5,593 nt of DNA from Actinomycetota bacterium (GTDB lineage Bacteria; Actinomycetota; Actinomycetes; Nanopelagicales; Nanopelagicaceae). The position numbers and the translations under genes were made by a program. The notes beneath the pieces were generated by a model. That model ran no database searches. It worked only from the letters and a program-made list of their open reading frames with translations, and was not told the DNA's origin. Shown in pieces: positions 1 to 4,674 of this stretch (position 1 is the first letter of the stretch; each line of letters opens with the position of its first letter). The stretch spans positions 1 through 5,593 of the forward strand of contig VGAF01000076.1 of assembly GCA_016870855.1 (NCBI GenBank), given 5' to 3'.

Positions 1-73
1 GAAGTTGATTGCTTCAATCAACGATCAGATCGCTCTTCTACAAAAGCAGTTGAGGAAGGCCAATAGAAGGTAA
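1..73 (+). CDS. 3' end of a surface-protein gene (paralogue of the gene at 204-2240), partial
   Basis: Only the last 23 codons are present, ending in TAA at 71-73; the gene enters from beyond the left edge. The encoded tail (KLIASINDQIALL, then QKQLRKANRR) is identical to residues 656-678 of the protein at 204-2240, and so is the DNA. It is therefore the coiled-coil tail of a second exported S-layer-like protein placed in tandem, or a copied tail joined to a different body. Nothing can be said about its N-terminal part. It is followed by a copy of the terminator hairpin and lies 130 bases upstream of the next start codon. The reading frame is certain from the identity; the tandem-paralogue interpretation is inference. 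Confidence 0.8.
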   Translation, partial: KLIASINDQIALLQKQLRKANRR

Positions 74-96
74 TCTTTCTTAACCTTCTAACCGAA

Positions 97-126
97 GGGG
101 CCGGGTCTCGAGAGGGATCCGGCTCC
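97..126 (+). terminator. Terminator-like hairpin without a U-tract
   Basis: Bases 97-107 pair with 116-126 over 11 positions (two G-U pairs) around the 8-base loop 108-115. The stem is the same as the one at 2264-2293, but the bases that follow (CTCAACGGC) contain no T-run. A strong GC stem without a U-tract should terminate poorly by the intrinsic mechanism, so some transcription may continue into the gene at 204. It may also serve as a 3'-end-stabilising or processing structure. The hairpin is seen directly; its function is inferred. Confidence 0.6.
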
Positions 127-137
127 CTCAACGGCTG

Positions 138-143
138 TATACT
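138..143 (+). promoter_or_regulatory. Possible -10 element (TATACT) upstream of the surface-protein gene
   Basis: TATACT is one mismatch from TATAAT and is the only good -10-like hexamer between the upstream hairpin and the start codon at 204. No recognisable -35 lies 16-18 bases upstream, because that stretch is the 3' arm of the terminator stem. Transcription from here would give a leader of about 55 bases containing the inverted repeat at 163-189. This is a weak candidate; the alternative is read-through from the upstream paralogue. Confidence 0.25.
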
Positions 144-162
144 CACAGTCGTGGTTTGATTC

Positions 163-189
163 AGGTCAGGATCGCCCCGATCTGAACCT
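163..189 (+). promoter_or_regulatory. Inverted repeat / leader hairpin just before the ribosome binding site
   Basis: Bases 163-174 (AGGTCAGGATCG) can pair with 178-189 (CGATCTGAACCT) around a 3-base CCC loop, with a 2-nt internal mismatch and one G-U pair. The hairpin ends 3 bases before the Shine-Dalgarno AAAGGA (193-198), which sits 5 bases from the ATG at 204. It could stabilise the 5' end of an abundant surface-protein mRNA, modulate translation, or act as a protein-binding operator. It resembles no riboswitch I know. Confidence 0.4.
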
Positions 190-203
190 ATGAAAGGATA
201 AAA

Positions 204-2240
204 ATGTCTATGAAGACACTACGCAAGCGTCTCGCGCTTGTTGCGGTATCTGCCCTGGGCGCTGGATTGTTGTCAGTGATTGCTACTCCGGTGGCAAATG
301 CTGCTGCAGCCGACGTCACGGCCAATTCACTATTTCTTGCAACAACCAATGCTGAGACTGTCGGCCCGACCGTTACAGCTCTAGGTGGAGATACTGCGTT
401 GGATAAGTCGAAAGGATTTTTAGCAGTTACTTCTTCTGATGGCGCCTCACAAGTAGCTCAGGGCATTGGAGTCGGATTACTGTCTGGAGCGGTCGGTACA
501 GGCGTAGCGACACGTACGTCACAGCTAGTTTTCAACATGAAAGGTGGCGCGATAACAGATAGAGTTGCGATCGTTGCAACAAATGGAACCTTAAGCTCGG
601 TTAATCAAGCTAAAATTAATATTGCTACTGTTACTTTCACCAATGCTGGAGCTAATGACACTGTAACACTAGCAACGGCAGCTGCTCATGGAATCTTGGT
701 CGGCGACATCATCAATGTTGATGCCCAAGACGCTAAAGCAGATAACGCTGCTGCGACGGTTACAGCTGTCACAGCCACAACCCTCTCTTACTCCAACGGG
801 GCTAAAGTCGATGAAGACGTTGCAGCAGCAGCAGACAACGGAAATTTCCTTCCTACACTGACCTTCAATGGTAGCGCGACGGTCGCATTAAGAAATAATG
901 GACAAAATCCAATTATCGCGGGCGTTGTCACCCCAAACGCCTCTGCGACAAGCGTGACATTTAGTGCTTATAAAGGTGCAAGTCTCACCACTGCCCTGCC
1001 AACAAATGGAACACTTATAGGCACTTGGATAATTTCCCTTACAGCAACAGATGCCTCAGCGGCGTTTTCTGCTAGCGATTCCCCGGTAGCTATCACAACA
1101 TCTGCGACCGCTGGTGTAATCACCACAAGCGTTGATGCCGCCACCACTGGCGTCACCGCTGGCAACCCATTATTTATTCAAGTAATTGGTAAGAATGCGT
1201 ATTCACAAGCTTTAGCATCTGGCACATATGTTGCATCAGCAACCAATGGTGCCACGGTTGCTTGGGGCAATGCTGGAGCAGCAACTGCTGCTGGTACTTT
1301 GTCAACAGCGACAGTTACACCAGATGGAACTGATCAATTAAGAATTGATCCAGCTTCATCTCTAACCACTTCTACAACTGTTGTCACCATTACCCACAAC
1401 GGTAATCCTGTTACTACCAAGACCCTTACTTTCTATGGTGAGGCTAAGTCAATCAAGATTGAGTCGGTAGGTTCTGGTCGAAATGGAACATCCATTGCTG
1501 GTAATGATGCAACTGCTTACGCCATTTACTCATACCGTGATTCAGACGGTAATAAGGTGCCAGGAGGCGGAGCTGCATTTGCCGCTCTCTCGGCGACTGG
1601 AGTTGTCTCAACTGGTTCATCAATTAGATCACCATCGAGATCTGTTCAAGCTGCAGCTGCCGGTGCCATGGATAATGCGGTGGAAGCATTAATTGGCGCT
1701 GGAACTGACGGTATATTCGGATTTACTTGCCTAACAAGTTCTGCAACCACCACAGTTACAATTGCTCACACAAACGCAATATCACTAGCAACACTTACTG
1801 CGCCTGTGACAGTTGCTTGTAACGGTGGACTTGGAACTTATACAGTTTCAACAGACAAGGCTTCATACAAGGTTGGCGAAATTGCAACTTTGACAATTGA
1901 CGCCAAGGATACTTCAGGTAATCCAGTGTCTGATAACACAGTTATCGCAGCCGGTTCAGTATCAATTGGTGGCGGTTCTCTAGTTCAAACTATCGCTGGA
2001 ACTGAAGTCTTCACAGCCGGTAAGAGAACTCTTAAGGCACAAATGACCACAGCAGGTACTTTCAATGCTGTAGTTACCTTGGACGGCGCAGTAACCAAAT
2101 CTGCAACAACTGGTTACACCGTTACTGACGGTGCTGTATCGAACGCTGAAGTACTTTCTGCAATCGTGAAGTTGATTGCTTCAATCAACGATCAGATCGC
2201 TCTTCTACAAAAGCAGTTGAGGAAGGCCAATAGAAGGTAA
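204..2240 (+). CDS. Exported S-layer-like / surface protein with Ig-like domain and C-terminal coiled coil
   Basis: This gene encodes 678 residues. The N-terminus is a classical signal peptide: basic residues K4, R7, K8 and R9, a hydrophobic core at 10-27, and a likely cleavage after ANA at residue 33. The body (about 35-540) is low in charge and rich in Ala, Thr, Val, Ser and Gly with alternating hydrophobic residues, as in beta-sandwich surface proteins. Residues about 544-641 (from GTYTVSTDKASY through GNPVSDN) look like one bacterial Ig-like domain. The only cysteines, C509 and C539, could form a disulfide. Residues 646-678 form an amphipathic helix with L651, I654, I658, I661, I665, L668 and L672 in perfect 3-4 spacing. 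There is no LPXTG motif or C-terminal membrane anchor. The ATG at 204 has AAAGGA 5 bases upstream; ATG at 210 is an alternative. A structural cell-surface role is inferred; the exact family is not recognised. Lys codon use changes along the gene, hinting at mosaicism. Confidence 0.85.
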   Translation: MSMKTLRKRLALVAVSALGAGLLSVIATPVANAAAADVTANSLFLATTNAETVGPTVTALGGDTALDKSKGFLAVTSSDGASQVAQGIGVGLLSGAVGTGVATRTSQLVFNMKGGAITDRVAIVATNGTLSSVNQAKINIATVTFTNAGANDTVTLATAAAHGILVGDIINVDAQDAKADNAAATVTAVTATTLSYSNGAKVDEDVAAAADNGNFLPTLTFNGSATVALRNNGQNPIIAGVVTPNASATSVTFSAYKGASLTTALPTNGTLIGTWIISLTATDASAAFSASDSPVAITTSATAGVITTSVDAATTGVTAGNPLFIQVIGKNAYSQALASGTYVASATNGATVAWGNAGAATAAGTLSTATVTPDGTDQLRIDPASSLTTSTTVVTITHNGNPVTTKTLTFYGEAKSIKIESVGSGRNGTSIAGNDATAYAIYSYRDSDGNKVPGGGAAFAALSATGVVSTGSSIRSPSRSVQAAAAGAMDNAVEALIGAGTDGIFGFTCLTSSATTTVTIAHTNAISLATLTAPVTVACNGGLGTYTVSTDKASYKVGEIATLTIDAKDTSGNPVSDNTVIAAGSVSIGGGSLVQTIAGTEVFTAGKRTLKAQMTTAGTFNAVVTLDGAVTKSATTGYTVTDGAVSNAEVLSAIVKLIASINDQIALLQKQLRKANRR

Positions 2241-2293
2241 TCTTTCTTAACCTTCTAACCGAAGGGGCCGGGTCTCGAGAGGGATCCGGCTCC
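2168..2293 (+). repeat. Direct repeat copy B, 126 bp, identical to 1-126
   Basis: This is the second copy of the repeat. It contains codons 656-678 of the surface-protein gene, its TAA (2238-2240), a 23-base spacer and the terminator stem. The two copies are followed by different sequence: CTCAACGG after copy A and TTTTCGCTTTC after copy B. The Lys codon use around this end (AAG) differs from the middle of the same gene (AAA), which fits a 3' end shared between paralogues. Confidence 0.97.
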
Positions 2294-2304
2294 TTTTCGC
2301 TTTC
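2261..2304 (+). terminator. Rho-independent terminator after the surface-protein gene
   Basis: The core stem pairs 2264-2274 with 2283-2293 (11 positions, two G-U pairs) around an 8-base loop. It can be lengthened by A2262-A2263 pairing with T2294-T2295 and by a G-U pair. The TTTTCGCTTTC tail follows directly. It starts 20 bases after the TAA at 2240. It should separate the surface-protein unit from the sugar-kinase cluster downstream. Confidence 0.8.
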
Positions 2305-2358
2305 TGTGGAAATAATGGGGACTCCGCGGCGACTCACCCGATTCGGTTGGCTAGGAAA

Positions 2359-2385
2359 TTGGGTATTGCGAGTAGACTTTAAAAT
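2359..2385 (+). promoter_or_regulatory. Candidate promoter of the downstream cluster
   Basis: TAAAAT (2380-2385) is a good -10 hexamer, with TTGGGT (2359-2364) upstream at a short 15-base spacing. TAGACT at 2373-2378 is a competing -10 without a good -35. Either would start transcription within about 20 bases of the ATG at 2403, giving a very short leader. A promoter is expected here because a terminator lies immediately upstream, but the exact hexamers are uncertain. Confidence 0.35.
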
Positions 2386-2402
2386 CAATTATTGGGGGAA
2401 TA

Positions 2403-2777
2403 ATGAAGTTTAGAATCCTGGCGATTAGCGTAGTAGCGGTTTTCGGGACCTCGGCAGTTGTTATTCCTACCGCGCAGGCATCGACGATAAAGAATGGCGT
2501 GCAGTGCACCAAGGTAAATGCGACTAAGAAGGTTGGTGCGATGGTTTATCGATGCGGTAAGAATCCTTACGTGGCGCCAACGCGATTGACCTGGACGCTA
2601 CGTGATTGCTTCACGGCAAATGCACTTTTGAAAAGTGCTAAATCGCAATATGAAGGTTTTAAGGATATTGCCAAGCTTGCTGGAGCTGATGGCGAAAAGA
2701 CTATAAATGAACTTCAGGCTTCGATTACGGGGCTAGAGAATATGATGAAGAATGAGGCCTGCAAGAAAGGCGCGTAA
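2403..2777 (+). CDS. Small exported four-cysteine protein of unknown function
   Basis: The protein has 124 residues. Residues 1-26 are a signal peptide (K2 and R4, hydrophobic core 5-22, AQA before S27), giving a mature protein of about 98 residues that is exported. There is no lipobox Cys at the cleavage site, so it is not a typical lipoprotein. Cysteines are C35, C51, C69 and C119, enough for two disulfides. An N-terminal module C35-TKV-...-C51 with 15 residues between the cysteines is followed by an aromatic stretch near LTWTLRDCF (62-70). A helical, probably coiled segment follows (about 74-117), ending in a basic tail. The C-x15-C module recurs in the decayed gene at 4426-4665. The ATG is preceded by a G-rich GGGGGA only 3 bases away, a short spacing. 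It is the first gene of the cluster and abuts the sugar kinase. I recognise no named family; the role may be cell-wall or surface related. Confidence 0.8.
   Translation: MKFRILAISVVAVFGTSAVVIPTAQASTIKNGVQCTKVNATKKVGAMVYRCGKNPYVAPTRLTWTLRDCFTANALLKSAKSQYEGFKDIAKLAGADGEKTINELQASITGLENMMKNEACKKGA
2765..2770 (+). promoter_or_regulatory. Ribosome binding site deciding the TTG start of the kinase
   Basis: GAAAGG lies 7 bases before the TTG at 2778, inside the last codons of the preceding gene. No ATG or GTG is available nearby in frame, and the encoded N-terminus fits the family directly from this TTG, so the site supports TTG as the real start. Confidence 0.65.
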
Positions 2778-3644
2778 TTGCAAAAAGCGCGGGTCTGGGT
2801 TGCCGGCGAAGCACTGATTGATCTTCTGCCAAACGGGGAGGAGAAACTGCCTGTTGTTGGCGGACGCCCGGCGAATACAGTTAAGGCGTTATCAAATCTT
2901 GGTATAAGCGTCGCTTTTATCGGCGGCATTTCAAGTGATAAGTATGGAAAATTAATTGATGAAGAGCTTGCCTCTTATGGAGTTGAACTTAGTTTAGTTA
3001 ATCGCTCGGCGTTACCAACAGCCCTTGCCGTAGTTGAGTATGGCGAATCGGGCTCTGCAAATTACACGTTTTCACTAGAGAACACCGCCACATTTGATTT
3101 TGGTAGTTGGTTACCAAAGGGTGAGCCCGAAGTACTTCATATTGGAACTTTGGCGACGATCGTTGAGCCTGGGGCGAGCGAGTTATGGACATGGGCAAGT
3201 AGATTTTCGGCGCCTATTCTATTTGATCCGAATGTAAGGCCGAGTGTTTTATCGGATAGAGGTAAGTATCGAAGGGCATTTGAGAGGTGGGCTAAGTTAG
3301 CCTCGGTAATTAAGTTATCGGAAGAAGATTTAAAGTGGCTCGGTTATTCGACCGATGAGCTGATTAATTTAGGAGCTGAATTAGTGGTTTTGACGCGAGG
3401 TGCGCGGGGATTAAGTGGAATTACTCCGGGTAAGAGAGTTGATGTGCCGGGGGTAGAAGTTGAAGTAGTCGACACTATTGGCGCTGGAGATACGGTGGGA
3501 GCCGTGATTGTTGAAGGAATGCTTAGTTGCGAAGAACTTATAGGCGACAGGTTGCAGTTTGTTTTAAGTAGAGCTGCAAAGGCTGCGGCAATTACTTGCA
3601 CGAGGCCTGGAGCGAAACCACCAAAACTAGAGGAGTTGAAATAG
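2778..3644 (+). CDS. PfkB-family carbohydrate kinase, probable fructokinase
   Basis: This 288-residue cytoplasmic kinase would phosphorylate a sugar with ATP; fructose to fructose 6-phosphate (EC 2.7.1.4) is the best guess. The N-terminus (VWVAGEALIDLLP, residues 6-18) and GGRPANTVKALSNLG (28-42) match the PfkB substrate-binding start, with R30 where Gly, Ala or Ser is usual. FIGGISSDKYGKLIDEEL follows. DPNVRP (150-155) and KLSEEDLKWL (179-188) are typical of the fructokinase branch. The second PfkB signature DTIGAGDT (232-239) carries the anion hole and the catalytic base D238. The end, TRPGAKPP, is also fructokinase-like. Length is near the family norm of about 300. The start is TTG immediately after the upstream TAA, and the stop shares one base with the GTG of the epimerase, so the genes are translationally coupled. 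Kinase class is secure; sugar specificity is inference. Confidence 0.88.
   Translation: MQKARVWVAGEALIDLLPNGEEKLPVVGGRPANTVKALSNLGISVAFIGGISSDKYGKLIDEELASYGVELSLVNRSALPTALAVVEYGESGSANYTFSLENTATFDFGSWLPKGEPEVLHIGTLATIVEPGASELWTWASRFSAPILFDPNVRPSVLSDRGKYRRAFERWAKLASVIKLSEEDLKWLGYSTDELINLGAELVVLTRGARGLSGITPGKRVDVPGVEVEVVDTIGAGDTVGAVIVEGMLSCEELIGDRLQFVLSRAAKAAAITCTRPGAKPPKLEELK
3629..3635 (+). promoter_or_regulatory. Ribosome binding site deciding the GTG start of the epimerase
   Basis: AGAGGAG within the end of the kinase gene sits 8 bases before the GTG at 3644. An in-frame ATG at 3596 would give 16 more residues that overlap the kinase and look unrelated to the family, without a comparable ribosome site. 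The GTG is preferred. Confidence 0.75.
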
Positions 3645-4417
3645 TGAGCCTGGGGCAAGCGATTGATGGGGATGAGATTTCACTGGAGATTGATATCGAT
3701 CAAGGAGCGCGGGTCTCTTCGTTGCAGTATCGGGGGTACGAGTGCGTGCTTCCTTTTCATGGCCAGGTGATGACTTGGGGGTGGTATGCGATGGCGCCTT
3801 GGGCGGGGCGAATTAAAAATGGGATTGTTAAGGATTCTTCAGGGAAGAGCTATCAATTGCCAACTAACTTAGCGCCGCCACATGCAATACATGGATTTAC
3901 TTTGACCCATGCTTGGCAGGAATTAGGAAGCGGTTATTTCAGAATAGATTTTCCAGAGCCGTATCAAGGTGCGCGGTTAGAACAGAGATTTGAGATCTTA
4001 GATAACGCGCTTAGGTGGTCTTTGGAATATGAAAGTGGCGATCTTGATCTGCCTTTTTGGATTGGGTTTCATCCATGGTTTCCGCGCGAATTAGCTCGAG
4101 GTGGGCAAGCCGAGATCGAATTTTCGGCAGGGAAGATGTATGAGCGGGGAAGTGATTATGTTCCCAATGGAAAGTTGATCACGCCGACGCCAGGTCCTTG
4201 GGATGATGCATTTACGGAAGTTCGTGGAGTACCAACTGTTTACTGGGAAGATGCAATTTCAATAAAGATTGAGAGCGATGCGCCATGTTGGGTTGTTTAT
4301 GATCAAGACCCAGAAGGTGTCTGTGTTGAACCACAGACAGCGCCGCCAGATGCACAGAACCTGGGAATATCCGGTGATTCTTATTTAGAAGCACTATTTA
4401 TCTTTCATGAAATATAG
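3644..4417 (+). CDS. Aldose 1-epimerase (mutarotase), GalM-like
   Basis: From GTG the protein has 257 residues and no signal peptide, so it is cytoplasmic. It would interconvert alpha and beta anomers of an aldose (EC 5.1.3.3 type). Family motifs appear in order: PWAGRIKNG (52-60), matching the PxxxRIxNG substrate-binding motif with R56; HAIHGF (80-85), with H83 as the conserved HG histidine; GFHPWF (142-147), with H143 corresponding to the catalytic histidine of the HPYF motif; and VCVEPQTAPPDAQN, with E229 as the expected catalytic base. It is shorter than classical GalM (about 340) but near the compact GalM-like proteins of actinobacteria. It overlaps the kinase stop by one base (TAGTG), indicating coupled translation and a joint role in sugar entry into metabolism. 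The actual sugar is not determined, and some GalM-like proteins act on phosphorylated or unusual sugars. Confidence 0.88.
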   Translation: MSLGQAIDGDEISLEIDIDQGARVSSLQYRGYECVLPFHGQVMTWGWYAMAPWAGRIKNGIVKDSSGKSYQLPTNLAPPHAIHGFTLTHAWQELGSGYFRIDFPEPYQGARLEQRFEILDNALRWSLEYESGDLDLPFWIGFHPWFPRELARGGQAEIEFSAGKMYERGSDYVPNGKLITPTPGPWDDAFTEVRGVPTVYWEDAISIKIESDAPCWVVYDQDPEGVCVEPQTAPPDAQNLGISGDSYLEALFIFHEI

Positions 4418-4425
4418 GATTAGGC

Positions 4426-4665
4426 ATGAGAAAAATAGCGATGGTAATTTCATTTCTTTAAACGATTTCAATTGTGACATCGATGGCGAGCGCCTCGGAT
4501 GCTGATGCGGGAAAGAAGTGTAAGAAAGTCGGCTAAGCAGCAATGGATGATGGCCAGAATTTGATTTGTAAAAAAAGTAAGAAGTAGGTAATCTGCAAAA
4601 AAGGTAACAAGAGAGTTAAAGTTTCAGCAAAGAATCCGATTTGCCCAAAGGGATACAAGCAATAA
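4426..4665 (+). pseudogene. Decayed small exported Cys-rich protein gene with three in-frame stops
   Basis: One frame from ATG 4426 to TAA 4663-4665 (79 codons) reads as a coherent exported protein interrupted by TAA at 4459, TAA at 4534 and TAG at 4585 (codons 12, 37 and 54), with no frameshift. The start has AGGA 6 bases upstream, overlapping the epimerase stop. Codons 1-25 read as a signal peptide (MRKIAMVISFL, stop, TISIVTSMASA). After it come GKKCKKVG, LICKKSKK, VICKKGNKRVKVSAKNP and ICPKGYKQ, with cysteines at codons 32, 48, 57 and 73. The C-x15-C spacing of the first pair equals that of the small protein at 2403-2777. I associate this Lys/Cys-rich pattern ending in CPxGYK with small exported proteins of freshwater actinobacteria (recollection, not a search). 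Each stop is one substitution from sense codons. It fills the only gap between the epimerase and the aminotransferase. Confidence 0.75.
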
Positions 4666-4674
4666 AGTAAGGGC

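Larger units (their letters stand above)
1..126 (+). repeat. Direct repeat copy A, 126 bp, identical to 2168-2293
   Basis: Positions 1-126 match 2168-2293 without a mismatch (constant offset of 2167). The repeat covers the last 23 codons of a surface-protein gene, the stop codon, the spacer and the full terminator stem. Identity stops at 127 (C) versus 2294 (T), exactly at the base of the stem. The left limit is unknown because the window begins inside the repeat. Identity at silent and non-coding positions indicates recent duplication or gene conversion rather than selection on the protein. Confidence 0.97.

Noticed and set aside
107..120. CTCGAG and GGATCC sites next to each other, resembling a cloning polylinker.
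   Set aside because: Both hexamers are part of the natural terminator stem and loop, and occur identically in the second copy at 2274-2287. There is no other vector-like sequence.
968..1165. Open frame on the minus strand inside the surface-protein gene, and similar minus-strand frames across the kinase, epimerase and aminotransferase.
   Set aside because: They have low-complexity or implausible compositions, no ribosome sites or family motifs, and lie antisense to well-supported genes; they are shadows of the coding strand.
1..2293. Mobile element bounded by the 126-bp direct repeats.
   Set aside because: No transposase, recombinase or terminal inverted repeats lie between the copies. The repeat is the gene 3' end itself, which duplication or gene conversion explains more simply.
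2335..2349. Near-palindrome around CCGATTCGG upstream of the small exported gene, as a possible operator.
   Set aside because: It is short with an odd centre, no second copy is present, and such a match is expected by chance.
3596..3643. An earlier ATG start for the aldose epimerase at 3596.
   Set aside because: It would overlap the kinase by 49 bases and add residues unlike the family, while the GTG at 3644 has a strong ribosome site at 8 bases.
4459..4587. Stop-codon reassignment or read-through to explain the in-frame TAA, TAA and TAG.
   Set aside because: Neighbouring genes end properly at TAA (2240, 2777) and TAG (3644, 4417), and no long gene here has internal stops, so the standard code applies.
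4570..4602. Runs of A (A7 at 4570-4576 and A6 at 4597-4602) near the third stop, as possible slippery sites for programmed frameshifting.
   Set aside because: The readable protein stays in the same frame before and after the stop, so a frameshift would destroy rather than restore it.
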